A stretch of DNA of 64,000 nt from Ruminococcus gauvreauii (GCF_025151995.1 NZ_CP102290.1:1922001-1986000); one strand, 5' to 3'; counted from the stretch's first letter, positions 8,152-18,371 are shown. The notes: generated by a model not told the origin, from the letters alone. A program made the numbers and translations.

Positions 8152-10572
8152 ATGCAGAATCAAAACCTGTTACAGATATTAGATTCTCTGGATGATACAG
8201 GGGTTTATGTAATTGAGAAAGCGACGCGTACGCTTTTGTATTATAATCAAACAGTGAAGGACATCCGTCCGGATATAGTGTTGGGTATGACTTGTGAGCA
8301 GGTGTGGGGCGGAATCTGTAATGACTGTCCTCTGCCCGCAGATGATGCATCCTGTCCGCGCCGTATTTTTCGATACAGTGAGATCATGGGACAGATGGTG
8401 AGCGTCAGTGCCGGAGAAATTCAGTGGGACGATACCACTCCTGCCTATGTAGTCACCGTGACTCCCCATAAATGGGGAGCTGAGGAAAAACAAGGGCTTG
8501 AGCAGATAGAAAAAATGTACACGCAGAGTCTCGTGACCGTATTCGGAGAGTGCATTATTGCAAATCTGACAAGAGACTTTTATGTAAACTGTCAAAAGGA
8601 TATGCTGTGGACGGATATACCGGAGAGGGGACAGTTTGGCATTGAAAACAAAAAATATTCTGTTAAAACAATACATCCGGATGACTGGCGGGATTTTGAT
8701 GATCATTTTTCCCGTGATGCGATGCTTCGAATGTTTGGTGAGGGAAAGAAACAGATAGTAAGAAGGCTTCGGCGCCTGATGGATAACGGTGTTTACCATA
8801 TGGCGGAATTTATGGCGGTCAGGATTGATCAGCTGGCAGAGAAGGAATGCTGGTGTGTACTGGTTTTCCGGGATATCGATGAAGAGTATCAGCAGGAGGT
8901 GGAAAAAAATACGGAGATCAGTCAGCTTGCAACAGCTGCAAGAATGGCGTTTCAGATGCTGATATCTGCCAATCTGACAAAAAATACATACCATATGCTG
9001 GAATATGACGAGTTTTCAACCAAAAAGGCTGCGCCCAGCGGAAATTTTGATGAACTGATAGAAGTCGGAGCATCAACACTGGATCCCGACTTCAGAAAAG
9101 AATTCAAAAGAAAATTTTCCCGGGAATCCCTCCTGAAAGCATTTGCTCAGGGACAGAACAGTGTCACGATGGAAATGCGTCAGCTGGGCGATGACGGGTG
9201 CTACCACTGGAATTCAACTCAGGTTGTGAAGGTGGACAGCCCATATACGGACGATGTACTGGAAATTACACTGTCCAAGAACATCGATGAGGAGCGCCGG
9301 AAGCAGGAGGAGTTTCTGGAAAAAGAGCGGAAGTCAAAACTTATGATGGAAGAAGCGCTTCAGAAGGCAGAGAGTGCAAACAGTGCGAAAAGTAATTTTC
9401 TGTAAAGGATGAGCCACGATATCCGCACACCGATGAATGCCATCATGGGCATGACGACTCTTGCACAGTTAAATATTAACGACAAAGAGAAACTGATCGA
9501 GTATCTGGAGAAGATCGAGATTTCCAGCAATCATCTGCTGAAGTTGATCAATGAAGTGCTGGATATGAGCAGGATTGAAAGCGGTAAGATGCAGCTGGAT
9601 GAGACAGAATTCGATCTTAGCGGACTTATTCATGAAGTTGTGCTGATGATGCAGCCCGCTATTCAGCAGAATGCACAGAAAGTTATCGTGAAGATACCGG
9701 ATGATTTTCATTCTCTGGTATTGGGGGATGAGCAGAGACTTCGCCAGATACTGATCAATATTCTGGAGAATGCAGTAAAATATACTGGTTTCAGGGGGAA
9801 AATTAGAATTCGTCTGGAAGAGCTGACGAAGGATGAGGCGTATATGGGGACATATCGGTTCATCATAGAGGATAACGGGATCGGTATTAAGAAGGATTAT
9901 CTGGAACATATCTTTGAACCGTTCAGCAGAGGGGACGATACAAGGATTAATAAAATACCGGGTACCGGTCTGGGACTTACGATCGTAAAAACAATTCTGG
10001 ACATGATGGAGGGAAAAATAGAGGCAGAGAGTGAGTACGGAAAGGGAACCCGATTCACGGTTACCTTAAGTATGATGAAAAAGTATGTTCTGCAGCGGAC
10101 ACAGAAGGAGGAGATGGTAAGGCAGATTGAAAACTTCAGGGGTGTTCGTGTGCTGCTGGCAGAAGATAATGAGTTGAACCAGCAGATTGCACGGGAAATG
10201 CTGGAATTCCTGGGAGCGAGGGTCGATGTTGTGGAAAACGGCAGCCTCGCTGTAAATATGGTGCTGCATAACCCTCCATTCTACTATGATCTCGTATTTA
10301 TGGATGTTCAGATGCCGGTGATGAACGGTTTTGAGGCGGCAGAAAAAATCCGGTCTTCAGGAAAAGAGGCAATCGGTGAACTTCCGATTATCGCCATGAC
10401 GGCAGATGCATTTCCGGAAGATATCAAAAAAACAAGGCAGGCCGGGATGAATGGGCATATGGCAAAACCGATTGAGATAGAGCGGCTGAGAAAAGTATTG
10501 GAATACTGTGTCCAGTGGAAAAATAAAAATCACCGGACCGCAGAAAACTTTTATTATGACACCGACAAATAG
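8152..10572 (+). pseudogene. Hybrid sensor histidine kinase/response regulator split by an in-frame stop
   Basis: One reading frame of 806 codons is broken only by TAA at 9403-9405. The 417-residue first part starts with a PAS-like domain containing Cys-rich CNDCPLPADDASCP, then two more sensor repeats (about residues 120-255 and 260-390), and a helix ending SANSAKSNFL. The second part begins RMSHDIRTPMNAIMG, the phospho-acceptor box with His422 in whole-frame numbering, followed by an ATPase domain (NAVKYT, DNGIGI, GTGLGL) and a receiver domain with FMDVQMPVMNG. Related kinases read FLSRMSHDIRTP, so one base change turned Ser TCA into TAA. Restart at the ATG at 9409 would give a kinase without its sensor. 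No membrane segment is seen, so the sensor would be cytosolic. Confidence 0.85.
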
Positions 10573-10603
10573 CATACTGACATAACTGAAATTCATTCAG
10601 GCT

Positions 10604-10650
10604 GCTGCAAAGCGGATCTTTAGAAATCCATCCGCTTTGCAGCTTTCTTT
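10604..10650 (+). terminator. Terminator after the hybrid kinase
   Basis: A perfect 14-bp stem GCTGCAAAGCGGAT (10604-10617) and ATCCGCTTTGCAGC (10630-10643) is followed by TTTCTTT. It lies between the convergent kinase and PucR genes and its long stem could work for both. Confidence 0.85.
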
Positions 10651-12202
10651 ATTCGCTGGGAAAAAAGAAACCATTCTCAAGTTCGTAGTAATACATACTG
10701 ATCAGTTTTGTGGAAATCATCAAATACAGCCGTTCATCCGGATCATCCAGGTTCAGATGCAGCAGTTCCTGAATCCGGCATAAGCGCTGATAAAAGGTAT
10801 TACGATGAATATAGAGCAGATTGGCTGCTGTCACTGCGTTGCAGTTATTTTTCACATAAGTCTCCAGAGTACTTAAAAGCTCTGTGCCATTTTTTACGTC
10901 ATACCTGTGCAGTTCCACCAGACCGGGATGACAGAGATGGCGGGGAGGCAGACGGCTGGAACCATAATGCATAAAGTACTGAAGTGCATACTCGGAGAAA
11001 TTGTAGCACCATATTGTAGGATTGTACAGCTTTCCCATATCATAGGCACAGCAGGCCTGTTGAAAATAGATCGGGGTTGTCTCAAAATTCCAGTATTTGA
11101 AGCTGACACCGGCTTTCATCAGACCATCGCGCAGCAGCAGACTGATCCTCCGCTGAATATCAAAATATGGGCATTTTGACCGGTCCAGATTTACGATCGC
11201 TACGACCCGTTTGTTATAAGGAAACACTACGCAGGCGGAGAACAGGCTTTCCAGCTTCAGGCAAAAGGTACTGATATACTTGGGATTGCGCTGTTCTGTC
11301 AGGCTGTGCATGGCGATACAGCAGCAGGTGTCCTCCATATCCCATCCTACGGCATCCAGCTGATTTTGCAGTTCAATACGGCTGAGCCTCGTTCCCTCCA
11401 GCATGGACTGAATCACGGCGGACAGACTGTCCGGTACGAAGGATTTCAGTGTGGAGTTCTCAAAACTCATTAACACATAGCGGTTCAGATACCCAACCAC
11501 CTCTACCATGCTTCTGTCAAGCGGTGTATCCATCTCAAAAACCACAAGAATATAATCCTTTCTGCCGTCCATCGTACAGATCAGATTGTAGGGCAGACGG
11601 TCGTCCCTGAGCAGCACTGCCCCCTCTATAAAGTCCTCTGCCGTTTCCGTATAGACCAGATTCAGCTGATTGATAAAATCTGTGGGAAGCAGACGCATGC
11701 CGGTAACCGGATCCAGCTCCCAGTCTATCAGATTCTGTGCATTTTCGGAAATATAGTGAACACGCAGGAAACTGTCAAATACGGCGAGCGGCAGTTTTAG
11801 AAAGCTGCAGATCATGTTACAGAGAAGGTGCGGTGCAATATCCCTGATGATGCTGCTTTTCAGGTTTTCGTCAAAAATATCATAGATTTGGAAGATGTGC
11901 AGCACTGCATTCAGCACGACCGGAAAGCGGTGATCGTCCACACAGATGTAATCAACTTCCGTATTATGAAAATAATCCTCCGGAATCTGACCGGAGATGA
12001 TCAGGGAAGCATGGGTTTGGAATTTCCATCTCACAGGAAGCCGCCTTGCCTCTGCAACATAGAGAATCTGAGGTTCCGGCGCCGCGCTGGTGAGCATGGC
12101 CGCGCTTCTTAAGTTTGCATGGCGTTCAAATACGGTTTGTGGTCCTGCAAGCGAAAACTGCTTTGCCAGCTCGTGCCGGACAATGTTCATACTCAGATGC
12201 AC
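10649..12202 (-). CDS. PucR/CdaR family transcriptional regulator
   Basis: A 517-residue regulator. The C-terminal 60 residues are the PucR-type helix-turn-helix (ETYVKNNCNAVTAANLLYIH, then RNTFYQRLCRIQELL), preceded by a divergent GGDEF-like central domain (about 280-400) and an N-terminal sensor of about 250 residues. Members of this family control uptake and use of purines, sugar acids or other unusual carbon sources. It lies 37 bases downstream of the UROD-fold gene on the same strand, so the two are probably cotranscribed, opposite the MFS and DASS transporters. The start at 12202 has GGAGGG upstream. Confidence 0.88.
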   Translation of the reverse strand: MHLSMNIVRHELAKQFSLAGPQTVFERHANLRSAAMLTSAAPEPQILYVAEARRLPVRWKFQTHASLIISGQIPEDYFHNTEVDYICVDDHRFPVVLNAVLHIFQIYDIFDENLKSSIIRDIAPHLLCNMICSFLKLPLAVFDSFLRVHYISENAQNLIDWELDPVTGMRLLPTDFINQLNLVYTETAEDFIEGAVLLRDDRLPYNLICTMDGRKDYILVVFEMDTPLDRSMVEVVGYLNRYVLMSFENSTLKSFVPDSLSAVIQSMLEGTRLSRIELQNQLDAVGWDMEDTCCCIAMHSLTEQRNPKYISTFCLKLESLFSACVVFPYNKRVVAIVNLDRSKCPYFDIQRRISLLLRDGLMKAGVSFKYWNFETTPIYFQQACCAYDMGKLYNPTIWCYNFSEYALQYFMHYGSSRLPPRHLCHPGLVELHRYDVKNGTELLSTLETYVKNNCNAVTAANLLYIHRNTFYQRLCRIQELLHLNLDDPDERLYLMISTKLISMYYYELENGFFFPSE

Positions 12203-12239
12203 GCTGTATCCCTCCTGACCCGTTTATTATGACTATAAC

Positions 12240-13295
12240 TTATTTTTTCATGCCGGCTCTCTCCCGTGCATACTTCTTTGAACTGTATTCGAAGATTTCT
12301 GTGGTTACAGCCGTATACACCATAGGCGTCAGTGCCTTAAATGCCAGAATCAGTCCCCCGCCTTCTCCGAGATCATCAATTACCCGGCGCACATAGGAGC
12401 GCACTTCCTCTTCGGTGATTTCCGGATCCTGAAGAACATAGGGATCCAAAGTACATTGTATTGCCAGCTGATTTCCGTATTTTTTCTTGACGGCCTTCAG
12501 ATCATTCATGCCCTGCGCTTCCCAGAAATTAAAACCCAGTTCTACCATATAGGGAACCAGGGTCTCTGTCTTTCCGCAGCTGTGACAGTCCCAGTACAGT
12601 CCCAGTTCATGAACCTTGTCGGCGATCCGCTTCATGGGCGGAAGCAGCAGCTTCTCAAAAACAGACGGCGCCATAAAGGTGCTGATTTGAGTTCCCCAGT
12701 CGTCAGAGTTGATCAGCAGGTCAAAAGGAGCCCATTCTCTGAAAAGTTTTTCTATAAGAGCAATTTTATAATCGGCCACCGCCTCGAAAAACTCGGCTGC
12801 ATCCTCCGGTTCTTCCAGAAGCCAGCTTAAGGACTCCTCAGCAGGACACAGGGAGAGCAGCCGTTCGAACAGCCCATCCTGCATCACATAACCGGTAATT
12901 TTACTGGGATCAATTTTGGCCCTGGCCTCCTGTGCTCCAACAGTGAAATCCATCTGATCAAGATCTGGAAATATCAGTTTCTCCCTCCACTGGGAAGGCT
13001 TCTCCAGTATGAAAGTATCAGGTGTCACCATCTGTCCGCCCACCTGATCCACATATGTCCAACTGACCCCAAACCAGTCAGTTCCATCCGTGCCGAAGGC
13101 CGGGCGATCCAGATCATGCGGACAGAAGGTCATGCCGTTATCAATGTCCTTCATGGGAACCCAATAGGGAAGCTTATGCTCCATGCATAGTTTATAGTTT
13201 TCCTTCTGGGAAATGGGATACGGAAACTTTTGCAGCGCACATGGCTGCGGTACCATCCTGGATTCAATGATAAAATTCTTTTTGCTACTGATCAT
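12240..13295 (-). CDS. Uroporphyrinogen decarboxylase-fold protein (UROD/MtaA superfamily)
   Basis: A 351-residue protein from the ATG at 13295, chosen because GAGGAATAAC lies just upstream; the longer in-frame extension runs through the regulatory region. It has the UROD-like barrel seen in haem UroD and in corrinoid:coenzyme M methyltransferases (MtaA, CmuA). YWDCHSCGKTETLVPYM contains the His-x-x-Cys cluster used by the zinc methyltransferases, and GYVMQDGLFERLL and LLINSDDWGTQ are the substrate-side loops. No haem genes are nearby. Position beside PucR and two organic-substrate carriers suggests catabolic demethylation or decarboxylation of an imported compound; this is inference. Confidence 0.75.
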   Translation of the reverse strand: MISSKKNFIIESRMVPQPCALQKFPYPISQKENYKLCMEHKLPYWVPMKDIDNGMTFCPHDLDRPAFGTDGTDWFGVSWTYVDQVGGQMVTPDTFILEKPSQWREKLIFPDLDQMDFTVGAQEARAKIDPSKITGYVMQDGLFERLLSLCPAEESLSWLLEEPEDAAEFFEAVADYKIALIEKLFREWAPFDLLINSDDWGTQISTFMAPSVFEKLLLPPMKRIADKVHELGLYWDCHSCGKTETLVPYMVELGFNFWEAQGMNDLKAVKKKYGNQLAIQCTLDPYVLQDPEITEEEVRSYVRRVIDDLGEGGGLILAFKALTPMVYTAVTTEIFEYSSKKYARERAGMKK

Positions 13296-13457
13296 AGTTA
13301 TTCCTCGCTTTCTGTCATAATAGATAAAATGACAGGCATTACGCTTGCGGCATAAACCCGAGGTATGTATGATTTTATTTAAGCACGGCGAATTTAAAAT
13401 GTCAAACCGCCGTCTGCCGGTAAGCTTTTGTTTTGCGCAAAAAATGGACCTTATTTC

Positions 13458-13475
13458 ATGTACGGTCTGCACATA
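13458..13475. repeat. Candidate operator copy 1
   Basis: ATGTACGGTCTGCACATA. It is an imperfect palindrome ATGTRC-N5-GYACAT and matches copy 2 at 16 of 18 bases. Confidence 0.6.
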
Positions 13476-13526
13476 AAAAACAATTACATTATAATAGGTA
13501 TATTTCTTCCATTTTTCGTATTCAGA

Positions 13527-13544
13527 ATGTACACTCTGCACATA
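13527..13544. repeat. Candidate operator copy 2
   Basis: ATGTACACTCTGCACATA, in the same orientation as copy 1 and 69 bases from it, centre to centre. Likely bound by the PucR regulator or another local factor. Confidence 0.6.
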
Positions 13545-13678
13545 TTCCGAAAAAAACAAGTCACATTGTGAATATTTCATAATTTTAAGCGCTATTATAT
13601 AATGTTTTTAGGTAAAATGACTTGCGGCGTTGCCTGGGTACGATTATTTCACAAAAGTATTTAAAGGGGGAAAATACT

Positions 13679-14881
13679 ATGACAAATGATACAGTTTCAA
13701 CAAAAAGAAAATTAAATCCATATGTTTACATTTTAATCATGGTTCTGTTCTTTATGTGTTATGGCAACTGCCAGTATAAGATCAGCCCGGTACTTACCTA
13801 CCTGATGGAGGGAATGGGGATAGGCACGGATAAAGGCGGACTGCTCACCTCATCTGTCAACCTGCTGGGTATCTTCATTACGATCCCGCTGGGAGTTGTA
13901 ATGAATAAACTCGGACCCAGAAAAATGGGACTTTTCGGTATCACGCTGGTTCTCGGCGGATCCGTGCTGGGTACTTTTTTCACTACAAATTTTTATATGA
14001 TGCTGATGTCACAGCTGATCGTAGGTGCAGGCGGGGCGGGCATTTCTATCGCATGTCCTTACGTTATCGCATGTCTGTTTGTTCCGGAAATGCGCGGGAA
14101 GGCGAACGGGGCCTACATTATGGCGGGCACGCTTTCACAACTTCTGATGTACAATCTGGTTCCGCGTATCGCGAGCCCGGACAATGTCTCTCCGGCATGG
14201 TGGTTTACTAACATCTGGTGTGTGATCATGCTGATCGTATGGGTGCTTACCATCACGGACGATGTTGCACCGCCTGCAAGAACTGACGGTAAGGACAGTC
14301 CGTCGCTTGGACAGACATTGAAAGCTCTGGTGGACCCCAGGATTCTCCGTATTTTTATCGGCGGTATGTTTATGATGGCATCTGCTGTAGCGGTTCTCAC
14401 CATGACACCCGCATATCTGATTCAGACAAAAGGAATGGATGCAGCCGCAGCGGGCTCTCTGGTTTCAGTCTGTGCGCTGGTAGGTGCCGTCTGCTCTCTG
14501 TTGGGCGGCTGGTTATCCGATGCACTGCACACCCGCAAATGGCTCTTTGTGATATGCTTCGCATGGATGGCTGTTTCAAGAGTTCTGATCGCGGTTCTTC
14601 CTGCCGGCATGGCGCTTAATATCTGTATCTGGCTGCAGGGCGTCCCGTCCATCACAATGGGGTTGTTCTACACTGCAGGAAGTGATGTGATCGAAAAAGA
14701 AAATTATGCGATGTGCTGTTCTGCACTGAACACCGGCACCAAGATCGGTTCCTTTTTCGGCGCCACCATATTCGGCATTATCGCCGCGACTACGCTGGGA
14801 TATTCGGGAGCCTACATGACGTTTGCAGTAGTATCCATTATTCCAATGATCTGTATGCTCACATTAAAAGGTCTGAAATAG
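13679..14881 (+). CDS. MFS transporter
   Basis: A 400-residue major facilitator from the ATG at 13679, which follows AAAGGGGG. Twelve hydrophobic segments can be followed, starting NPYVYILIMVLFFMCYGNCQ. The loop GVVMNKLGPRKMGLFG between helices 2 and 3 carries the conserved MFS motif A in the form G-x3-N-x2-G-x-R-K, and a second copy (GWLSDALHTRKW) follows helix 8, as in anion:cation symporters. The substrate is unknown; organic acids are common for this subgroup. It is followed 19 bases later by the DASS carrier and diverges from the UROD/PucR operon, so the four genes probably serve one substrate. Confidence 0.88.
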   Translation: MTNDTVSTKRKLNPYVYILIMVLFFMCYGNCQYKISPVLTYLMEGMGIGTDKGGLLTSSVNLLGIFITIPLGVVMNKLGPRKMGLFGITLVLGGSVLGTFFTTNFYMMLMSQLIVGAGGAGISIACPYVIACLFVPEMRGKANGAYIMAGTLSQLLMYNLVPRIASPDNVSPAWWFTNIWCVIMLIVWVLTITDDVAPPARTDGKDSPSLGQTLKALVDPRILRIFIGGMFMMASAVAVLTMTPAYLIQTKGMDAAAAGSLVSVCALVGAVCSLLGGWLSDALHTRKWLFVICFAWMAVSRVLIAVLPAGMALNICIWLQGVPSITMGLFYTAGSDVIEKENYAMCCSALNTGTKIGSFFGATIFGIIAATTLGYSGAYMTFAVVSIIPMICMLTLKGLK

Positions 14882-14900
14882 ATTCAGTAGGAGAAAACTC

Positions 14901-16298
14901 ATGGAAGAATTAACCGCAAAAAGAAAAAACGGACTTGTCCTTGCAGTGTTGATTCTGATTGTTATGTTTTTCGTCCCGGCGCCTGCGGGTCTGACACCCG
15001 CCGGTACCCGGACGCTGGGCTGTACCCTGGCGCTTCTCATCTGCCTGAGTACAGGTGCGCTTCCCCTGGGACTGACCTCATTGATCTTTATGATGCTGTA
15101 CTTTGTCCTGGGTGCCGCTCCTTCCCTGACGTCAGCCATCAGCGGCATGGCTGCACCACCGGTTATGTTTATTCTGGCATCGTTTGGCATGTCGGCGGCA
15201 GTTTCAAATTCGCCGATTTCCAGAAGAATCCTGTATTTCATGATGAGGATTTTTGGAAAATCCATTAGGACCACACTGCTGGGACTGATGTTTGCCACCG
15301 CCATTGTATCGGCATTTATCTCAAACGTACCGGTTACCGCAATGTTTGTAACAATCGGACTGTCATTCCTGCAGCTGTACACCAATGAAACAGAGCGAAA
15401 TCAGACGGGACGAACCTATATGATAGCGATCCCGGTGGCTGCCATGATAGGAGGCATCATGACGCCGGTAGGGTCCTCGCCCAACCTGGTGGCGATTACC
15501 ACACTGAAGTCCATGACCGGTTACAGCATCTCCTTTGCGGAGTGGGCTTCCTATGGCGTGCCCATCGGGCTGATTCTGATCCCCACCGCCTGGATGATTA
15601 TCACAAAGGTGTTTCCTCCCGTGGAGATGGAACAGAAACTGTTTGAAAATTTTAAAGAATCCACCAGGGTAACAAAGAAGGCCGGCCGTCAGGAGGTAAA
15701 AGTTATACTGATCATGGGTACCATGATCGTTCTGTGGATTCTTTCATCATGGATCAGCACAATCAATCTCTATGCCGTAGCCGTTCTGGGAGTAGCAGTC
15801 ATGTTTCTCCCGGGGATCAGGATTCTGGACTGGGAGGACTTTAAAAAAAGTACAAACTGGGATGTGGTATTCGTGACCGCATCGGTGATCTCCCTCGGAA
15901 ATATCATCAGTGAAAACGGACTCAGCACCTGGTTTGTCGATACGATATTCCCGTCCGACCTGGCGCTCCCGACTTTTGTTATGGTGTTTATCACTGCAGT
16001 TTTTGTGATTGTGATGCTGCTTATTATCCCGATCTCCGGGGCGTTGATACAGGTTCTGGCGGGTCCGCTGATCGTGGTGGCAACGAACTGCGGTATCCAC
16101 CCGGTTATCTTAATTGTAACGCTGTGTTTCTGTGCCACGAATTGTTATCTGCTTCCGATTGACACGGTTCCGCTTCTTGCTTACAGCAGCGGATATTTTC
16201 AGATGACGGATATGCCGAAGGCTACGGCGCCGATCCTGCTCATCCTGGCGCTGCTGTGCGCACTGTGGTGTCCTGTGCTGTATGGTCTTCTAATTTAA
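14901..16298 (+). CDS. DASS/SLC13 family anion symporter
   Basis: A 465-residue integral membrane protein with about eleven hydrophobic helices. The two half-repeats show the expected substrate-site signatures: SAFISNVPVTAMF and MTPVGSSPNLVAITTL in the first half, and a second re-entrant region with CATNCYLLPIDTVPLLAYSS. These are the Ser-Asn-Thr-type motifs of the divalent anion:Na+ symporters that take up dicarboxylates, citrate, sulphate or related anions. GTAGGAGAAA precedes the start. A strong terminator follows at 16330. Pairing with an MFS carrier is unusual: one may import and the other export, or both may serve related anions. Confidence 0.85.
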   Translation: MEELTAKRKNGLVLAVLILIVMFFVPAPAGLTPAGTRTLGCTLALLICLSTGALPLGLTSLIFMMLYFVLGAAPSLTSAISGMAAPPVMFILASFGMSAAVSNSPISRRILYFMMRIFGKSIRTTLLGLMFATAIVSAFISNVPVTAMFVTIGLSFLQLYTNETERNQTGRTYMIAIPVAAMIGGIMTPVGSSPNLVAITTLKSMTGYSISFAEWASYGVPIGLILIPTAWMIITKVFPPVEMEQKLFENFKESTRVTKKAGRQEVKVILIMGTMIVLWILSSWISTINLYAVAVLGVAVMFLPGIRILDWEDFKKSTNWDVVFVTASVISLGNIISENGLSTWFVDTIFPSDLALPTFVMVFITAVFVIVMLLIIPISGALIQVLAGPLIVVATNCGIHPVILIVTLCFCATNCYLLPIDTVPLLAYSSGYFQMTDMPKATAPILLILALLCALWCPVLYGLLI

Positions 16299-16329
16299 CC
16301 AGACTGTCATCAGCTCATATCTATTATTC

Positions 16330-16363
16330 TGCCGGCGGGTATTACCTGCCGGCAATTTTTCTT
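16330..16363 (+). terminator. Terminator of the MFS-DASS operon
   Basis: TGCCGGCGGG, loop TATTA, CCTGCCGGCA, followed by ATTTTTCTT. It separates this operon from kdp. Confidence 0.9.
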
Positions 16364-16451
16364 TATACTTTCTTAATACCACTTCGAAATCTCCTAACAC
16401 CATTTTAAAACTCTCAGGCGTATACTTCGACACATAAAGGAGGGATACGAT

Positions 16452-16541
16452 ATGCAAATCATCGTAGCAGCAATAGGAATTATTGCAGTGGCACTTTTAA
16501 TTTATTACGTAGTGATTCTAATGAGAGGTGACAATCAATGA
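16452..16541 (+). CDS. kdpF: KdpF small subunit of the potassium pump
   Basis: A 29-residue single-span membrane peptide, [20 protein letters not shown] and a short basic tail. KdpF stabilises the KdpABC complex in the lipid bilayer. It is preceded by AAAGGAGGG, is the first gene of the operon, and its stop overlaps the kdpA start as ATGA, which indicates translational coupling. Its size, hydrophobicity and place before kdpA leave little doubt although the sequence itself is poorly conserved. Confidence 0.88.
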   Translation: MQIIVAAIGIIAVALLIYYVVILMRGDNQ

Positions 16542-18358
16542 CAGGTACGGTAATACAATATATTTTATATCTTGTCATTCTGGTTGTGCTTGCCATACCG
16601 CTTGGCGGATACATAGGCAAGGTTATGAATGGCGAAAAAACTTTCTTATCAAAAATTTTGAATCCCTTTGAACGGGGCATTTACAGACTCATGAGGGTGA
16701 AGTCAGATGAACAGATGAGCTGGAAAAAGTATGCAGTCTGCGCACTTTTATTTTCCGGTGTCGGGCTGGCATTTCTGTTTCTGCTGCAGATGCTGCAGGG
16801 ATTCCTGCCAGGAAATCCGCAGGGGCTTAAAGGGGTTTCCTGGGATTTATCTTTTAATACCGCCGTCAGTTTTGTGACAAATACAAACTGGCAGGCATAC
16901 AGCGGTGAGAGTACATTGAGCTACCTGACACAGGCGCTGGGCCTGACGGTACAGAACTTTGTATCTGCGGCAACCGGTATTGCCGTACTGTTTGCCATGA
17001 TACGGGGATTTACGAAGGTTAAGGAAAAGGGACTTGGAAGTTTCTGGGTGGATCTTACCAGAACCGTTGTTCATATCCTGATCCCGCTTAATCTTGTCAT
17101 CGCTGTCTGCCTGGTCGGCGGAGGCGTTGTTCAGAATTTAAAACCGGCGGAGACTGTTCAGCTGGTCGAGCCCATCGCAGTGGATGCAGAGGGTGAGATC
17201 ATAGAGGGTGCGGTCATTGACGGAGAGAAAGGAACGGTCACGCTGGACGGTGCACTCGTGCCGGATGCTGACATTATAACAGAACAGATCGTACCGCTTG
17301 GACCTGCAGCAAGTCAGGTTGCCATCAAACAGACCGGCACAAACGGGGGCGGATTTTACGGTGTAAACTCTGCACATCCGCTGGAAAATCCAAATGCGTT
17401 TACAAACTTGCTTGAGATGATATCACTGCTTCTGATACCGGCTGCACTGTGCTTTACGTTTGGCAGAAATGTAAAGAACAAAAAACAGGGAATCGCCATT
17501 TTTGCATCGATGTTTATCTGCCTGGTTTTGGCTCTTGGCATCGTGGCTGTAAATGAACAGATGGCAACACCGCAGCTCACACAGGACGGAGCGGTGCTGA
17601 CGGATGTGACGGACGGTCAGGCGGGAGGAAATATGGAAGGCAAGGAGACGCGGTTTGGCATTGCAACCTCATCCACCTGGGCGACATTCACGACGGCGGC
17701 TTCCAATGGGTCTGTGAACTCCATGCACGACAGTTATACGCCGATCGGAGGGATGATACCGATGCTGCTGATGCAGCTGGGCGAAGTAATCTTCGGAGGA
17801 ACGGGATGCGGACTGTACGGTATGCTGGCATTTGCCATCCTGACGGTGTTTATCGCGGGACTGATGGTCGGCCGTACACCGGAATTTCTGGGCAAAAAGA
17901 TTGAACCTTATGAAATGAAATGGGCGGTTTTAGTCTGCCTGGCAACGCCGATCGCTATCCTGGCAGGAAGTGGTGTGGCAGCCGCGATACCCGAAGTGAC
18001 GGAAAGTCTGAATAACCCGGGGGCGCATGGATTTTCTGAACTGCTTTATGCTTATTCTTCGGCAGGTGGAAACAATGGTTCTGCATTTGCGGGATTCGGA
18101 GCCAATACCATATTTTTAAACGTAACACTTGGTCTTGTCATGCTGTTTGCAAGATTTATTCCGCTGGTTGGCACACTGGCGATTGCCGGAAGTCTGGCAG
18201 GGAAAAAGAAAATTGCCGTGACGGCGGGGACGCTGTCGACGACGAATGCAATGTTTGTGTTCCTGTTGATCTTCATTGTACTTCTGGTAGGTGCGCTCAG
18301 CTTCTTCCCCGCACTGGCGCTGGGACCAGTCGCTGAGTTCGTCAGCAGTGTAGTTTAG
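16538..18358 (+). CDS. kdpA: Potassium-transporting ATPase subunit A
   Basis: A 606-residue channel-like subunit that binds and conducts K+ in the high-affinity Kdp pump. All four pore loops are visible: [42 protein letters not shown] and the last with [14 protein letters not shown]. Ten membrane helices are expected. It is about 45 residues longer than the Escherichia coli protein. Much of the difference is an acidic insert at about residues 208-248 (rich in GEIIEG, GEKGTVT, PDADII), in the extracytoplasmic loop before the second pore loop. GAGGTGAC lies upstream. Confidence 0.97.
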   Translation: MTGTVIQYILYLVILVVLAIPLGGYIGKVMNGEKTFLSKILNPFERGIYRLMRVKSDEQMSWKKYAVCALLFSGVGLAFLFLLQMLQGFLPGNPQGLKGVSWDLSFNTAVSFVTNTNWQAYSGESTLSYLTQALGLTVQNFVSAATGIAVLFAMIRGFTKVKEKGLGSFWVDLTRTVVHILIPLNLVIAVCLVGGGVVQNLKPAETVQLVEPIAVDAEGEIIEGAVIDGEKGTVTLDGALVPDADIITEQIVPLGPAASQVAIKQTGTNGGGFYGVNSAHPLENPNAFTNLLEMISLLLIPAALCFTFGRNVKNKKQGIAIFASMFICLVLALGIVAVNEQMATPQLTQDGAVLTDVTDGQAGGNMEGKETRFGIATSSTWATFTTAASNGSVNSMHDSYTPIGGMIPMLLMQLGEVIFGGTGCGLYGMLAFAILTVFIAGLMVGRTPEFLGKKIEPYEMKWAVLVCLATPIAILAGSGVAAAIPEVTESLNNPGAHGFSELLYAYSSAGGNNGSAFAGFGANTIFLNVTLGLVMLFARFIPLVGTLAIAGSLAGKKKIAVTAGTLSTTNAMFVFLLIFIVLLVGALSFFPALALGPVAEFVSSVV

Positions 18359-18371
18359 GAGGGAATGAAAG

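Larger units (their letters stand above)
13296..13678. promoter_or_regulatory. Divergent regulatory region between the UROD/PucR and MFS/DASS operons
   Basis: This 383-base AT-rich stretch has no gene. It holds two near-identical palindromic sites (annotated separately), a plus-strand TATAAT at 13598-13603 with a weak -35, and a minus-strand TATAAT at 13493-13488. The two sites bracket the minus-strand -10, as expected for an operator region controlling the divergent genes. Confidence 0.5.

Noticed and set aside
13296..13580. N-terminal extension of the UROD-fold protein to 446 residues
   Set aside because: The extra 95 codons cross the divergent promoter region and the paired palindromes; the family start fits 13295 with GAGGAATAAC upstream.
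16364..16451. Cyclic di-AMP (ydaO-type) riboswitch before kdp
   Set aside because: The leader between terminator and kdpF is under 90 bases and has no matching conserved core.
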